DNA of 5,556 nucleotides from Pseudomonadota bacterium (lineage in GTDB: Bacteria > Pseudomonadota > Gammaproteobacteria > Burkholderiales > SG8-39): contig JAKAIH010000208.1 in NCBI GenBank assembly GCA_021825225.1, positions 1 to 5,556 on the forward strand, in the 5' to 3' direction. Below the pieces are notes generated by a model. It saw only the letters and a program-made list of their open reading frames with translations. It made no database searches and was not told the DNA's origin. The translations under genes were made by a program, and so were the position numbers. Positions 4,613-5,556 of this stretch are shown here, in pieces. Each line of letters begins with the position of its first letter. Position 1 is the first letter of the stretch.

Positions 4613-5322
4613 CTTCCCACCTGCTCGAAGCGCGCGGCATCCACACCTATTACGGCGCGAGCCATATCCTGCATGGGGTCGACTTCAGCGTGCGCCCGGG
4701 CGAGACGGTCGGCCTGATGGGCCGCAACGGTATGGGCAAGACCACGCTGCTGCGCAGCCTGCTCGGCCTGACGCGCCCGCGCCACGGGGAGGTGCGCATC
4801 GCCGGCGCCGACATGACCCAGGCAGCGCCGTATGCGATCGCGCGCCGGGGCGTCGCTTATGTGCCCGAAGGGCGCGGCATATTTCCCAACTTGTCGGTGC
4901 GCGAGAATCTCGTCATGGCCGCGCGCGCCGGCAGCGGCGGCCGCCGCGACTGGACGTTCGAGCGCGTGATGCAGACGTTTCCGCGCCTGGCGCAGCGCCT
5001 GAGGCACGGCGGCGCGCAGCTTTCGGGCGGCGAGCAGCAGATGCTCACCATCGGGCGCGCTCTGATGACCAATCCGGACTTGCTGATCCTGGACGAAGCC
5101 ACGGAAGGACTGGCGCCGAAGATCTCGCGCGAGATCTGGGGCATCATCAATCAGATCAAGCAGGCCGGAATCGCAGCCGTGATCGTCGACAAGAACTTCG
5201 CCGCCGTGTCCGCCGTCGCCGATCGCATCGTGATCCTGGTGAAAGGCGCAACAGTGTACGAGGGCGCCAGCGCCGAACTGCGCGCGCAGCCGGAGCTGCA
5301 CGTAAAATATCTGGGCGTGTAG
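4609..5322 (+). CDS. livF: Branched-chain-type ABC transporter ATP-binding protein LivF
   Basis: 237 residues, the usual LivF length; second ATPase of the importer, partner of LivG. The start is GTG at 4609-4611, overlapping the livG stop as GTGA. No ATG is available between this point and the conserved N-terminus (LLEARGIHTYYGASHILHGV), so a GTG start with translational coupling is preferred. Motifs: Walker A GRNGMGKTT (38-46, K44); Q-loop region YVPEGRGIFP (84-93), with Glu where most ABC ATPases have Gln, as is normal for LivF; signature LSGGEQQ (138-144); Walker B LLILDEA (158-164, catalytic E163); GLAP D-loop (167-170). The H-loop position reads IVDKNF (192-197), so Lys replaces the switch His; E. 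coli LivF, from memory, has VEQN here. The signature and Walker motifs are intact. A hairpin follows the stop at 5325-5343. Confidence 0.94.
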   Translation: MTSHLLEARGIHTYYGASHILHGVDFSVRPGETVGLMGRNGMGKTTLLRSLLGLTRPRHGEVRIAGADMTQAAPYAIARRGVAYVPEGRGIFPNLSVRENLVMAARAGSGGRRDWTFERVMQTFPRLAQRLRHGGAQLSGGEQQMLTIGRALMTNPDLLILDEATEGLAPKISREIWGIINQIKQAGIAAVIVDKNFAAVSAVADRIVILVKGATVYEGASAELRAQPELHVKYLGV

Positions 5323-5324
5323 CG

Positions 5325-5343
5325 GCGGCGCTTCAGGCGCCGC
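5325..5343. other. GC-rich hairpin between convergent livF and the small - strand gene
   Basis: GCGGCGC (5325-5331) and GCGCCGC (5337-5343) form a perfect 7-bp stem around TTCAG. It starts three bases after the livF stop and includes the stop codon of the small convergent gene. Neither strand has a T-run immediately after it, so it is at best a weak bidirectional terminator or a 3'-end stabiliser for both messages. Confidence 0.4.
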
Positions 5344-5422
5344 GGGTCGCCGGCTTGGGTGCGGGTGGTTTCGGCTGCTTGGGTTTCTTTTTTTCCTTGC
5401 CCTGCCTGTCGCGATTGCCCAT
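5333..5422 (-). CDS. 29-residue Lys/Pro-rich small protein
   Basis: Read on the - strand, the ATG at 5422-5420 opens a 29-codon frame ending TGA at 5335-5333. AGGAG (complement of 5430-5434) stands seven bases before the ATG, an ideal Shine-Dalgarno. The peptide begins MGNRDRQGKEKKKPKQPKPP and continues with Pro/Ala/Lys to end RGA. It is strongly basic and low in complexity, with no membrane segment or Cys, so it is probably disordered and could bind nucleic acid or another acidic partner. I recall very short MGNRD...KEKKKPK hypothetical proteins in other proteobacteria, which supports a real gene, but I cannot check that here. Function unknown. It is convergent with livF, with 10 bases between the stop codons, and is probably an independent unit transcribed from the right edge. 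Confidence 0.6.
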   Translation of the reverse strand: MGNRDRQGKEKKKPKQPKPPAPKPATRGA

Positions 5423-5556
5423 TTCTGCTCTCCTATGCTGACTGGTGAATGAATGACACCCCTGTGCGCGGCACTGGTGCGCTCGCCGCCTTGCGTCTAG
5501 CATAGCGCGAATTCGCGCGGAACGCGGAATGATCGGACTGAATCGGAAAGCTGGCC

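Noticed and set aside
5505..5518. 14-base palindrome GCGCGAATTCGCGC near the right edge as a regulator site
   Set aside because: It is symmetric but made mostly of alternating GC around AATTC; it is a single copy with no promoter elements placed around it that I can defend.
5529..5556. Start of a + strand gene at the ATG 5529, running off the window
   Set aside because: Only nine codons are visible, with a poor ribosome binding site; not supportable.

Overview
The window is high in GC and compactly organised. The best reading is a proteobacterium, probably a betaproteobacterium of the Azoarcus/Thauera/Burkholderia kind that grows on aromatic acids. This rests on protein character and gene order only; there is no rRNA or other marker gene here. 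It holds the 3' end of an acyl-CoA ligase gene (1-169), then a complete five-gene branched-chain-amino-acid-type (HAAT/Liv) ABC importer on the + strand, and a short gene on the - strand near the right edge.

Layout: 1-169 is the C-terminal 55 residues of an ANL-superfamily ligase that looks most like benzoate-CoA ligase. 170-311 is an intercistronic leader with a hairpin and a strong ribosome binding site. 312-1502 is the periplasmic substrate-binding protein, with a twin-arginine-type signal. 1503-1859 is a 357-base gap without a gene. It carries a good intrinsic terminator, two neighbouring GC-rich palindromes, a perfect 22-bp inverted repeat, a further short GC hairpin and a weak candidate promoter. 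1860-2756 (livH) and 2756-3751 (livM) are the two permeases, joined by a TGATG overlap. 3752-3856 is an unusual gap that may be bridged by a 38-codon leader ORF. 3857-4612 (livG) and 4609-5322 (livF) are the two ATPases, joined by a GTGA overlap. 5333-5422 (-) is a 29-residue Lys/Pro-rich small protein convergent with livF. 5423-5556 holds no gene I can support.

The parts fit one job. The binding protein captures a small carboxylate in the periplasm, LivH/LivM form the channel, LivG/LivF power uptake, and the upstream ligase would trap the acid as its CoA thioester. Because of the ligase, benzoate or a close relative (hydroxybenzoate, other aromatic acid) is a more likely substrate than leucine/isoleucine/valine; this is inferred from context. 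The catabolic genes that would settle it (box, bzd/bad or hba) lie outside the window.

I see no clearly new system. The points most worth a second look are the palindrome-rich gap that splits the binding-protein gene from the permease genes, the duplicated start-site context and mini-ORF between livM and livG, the lysine at the H-loop position of LivF, and the tiny convergent gene.
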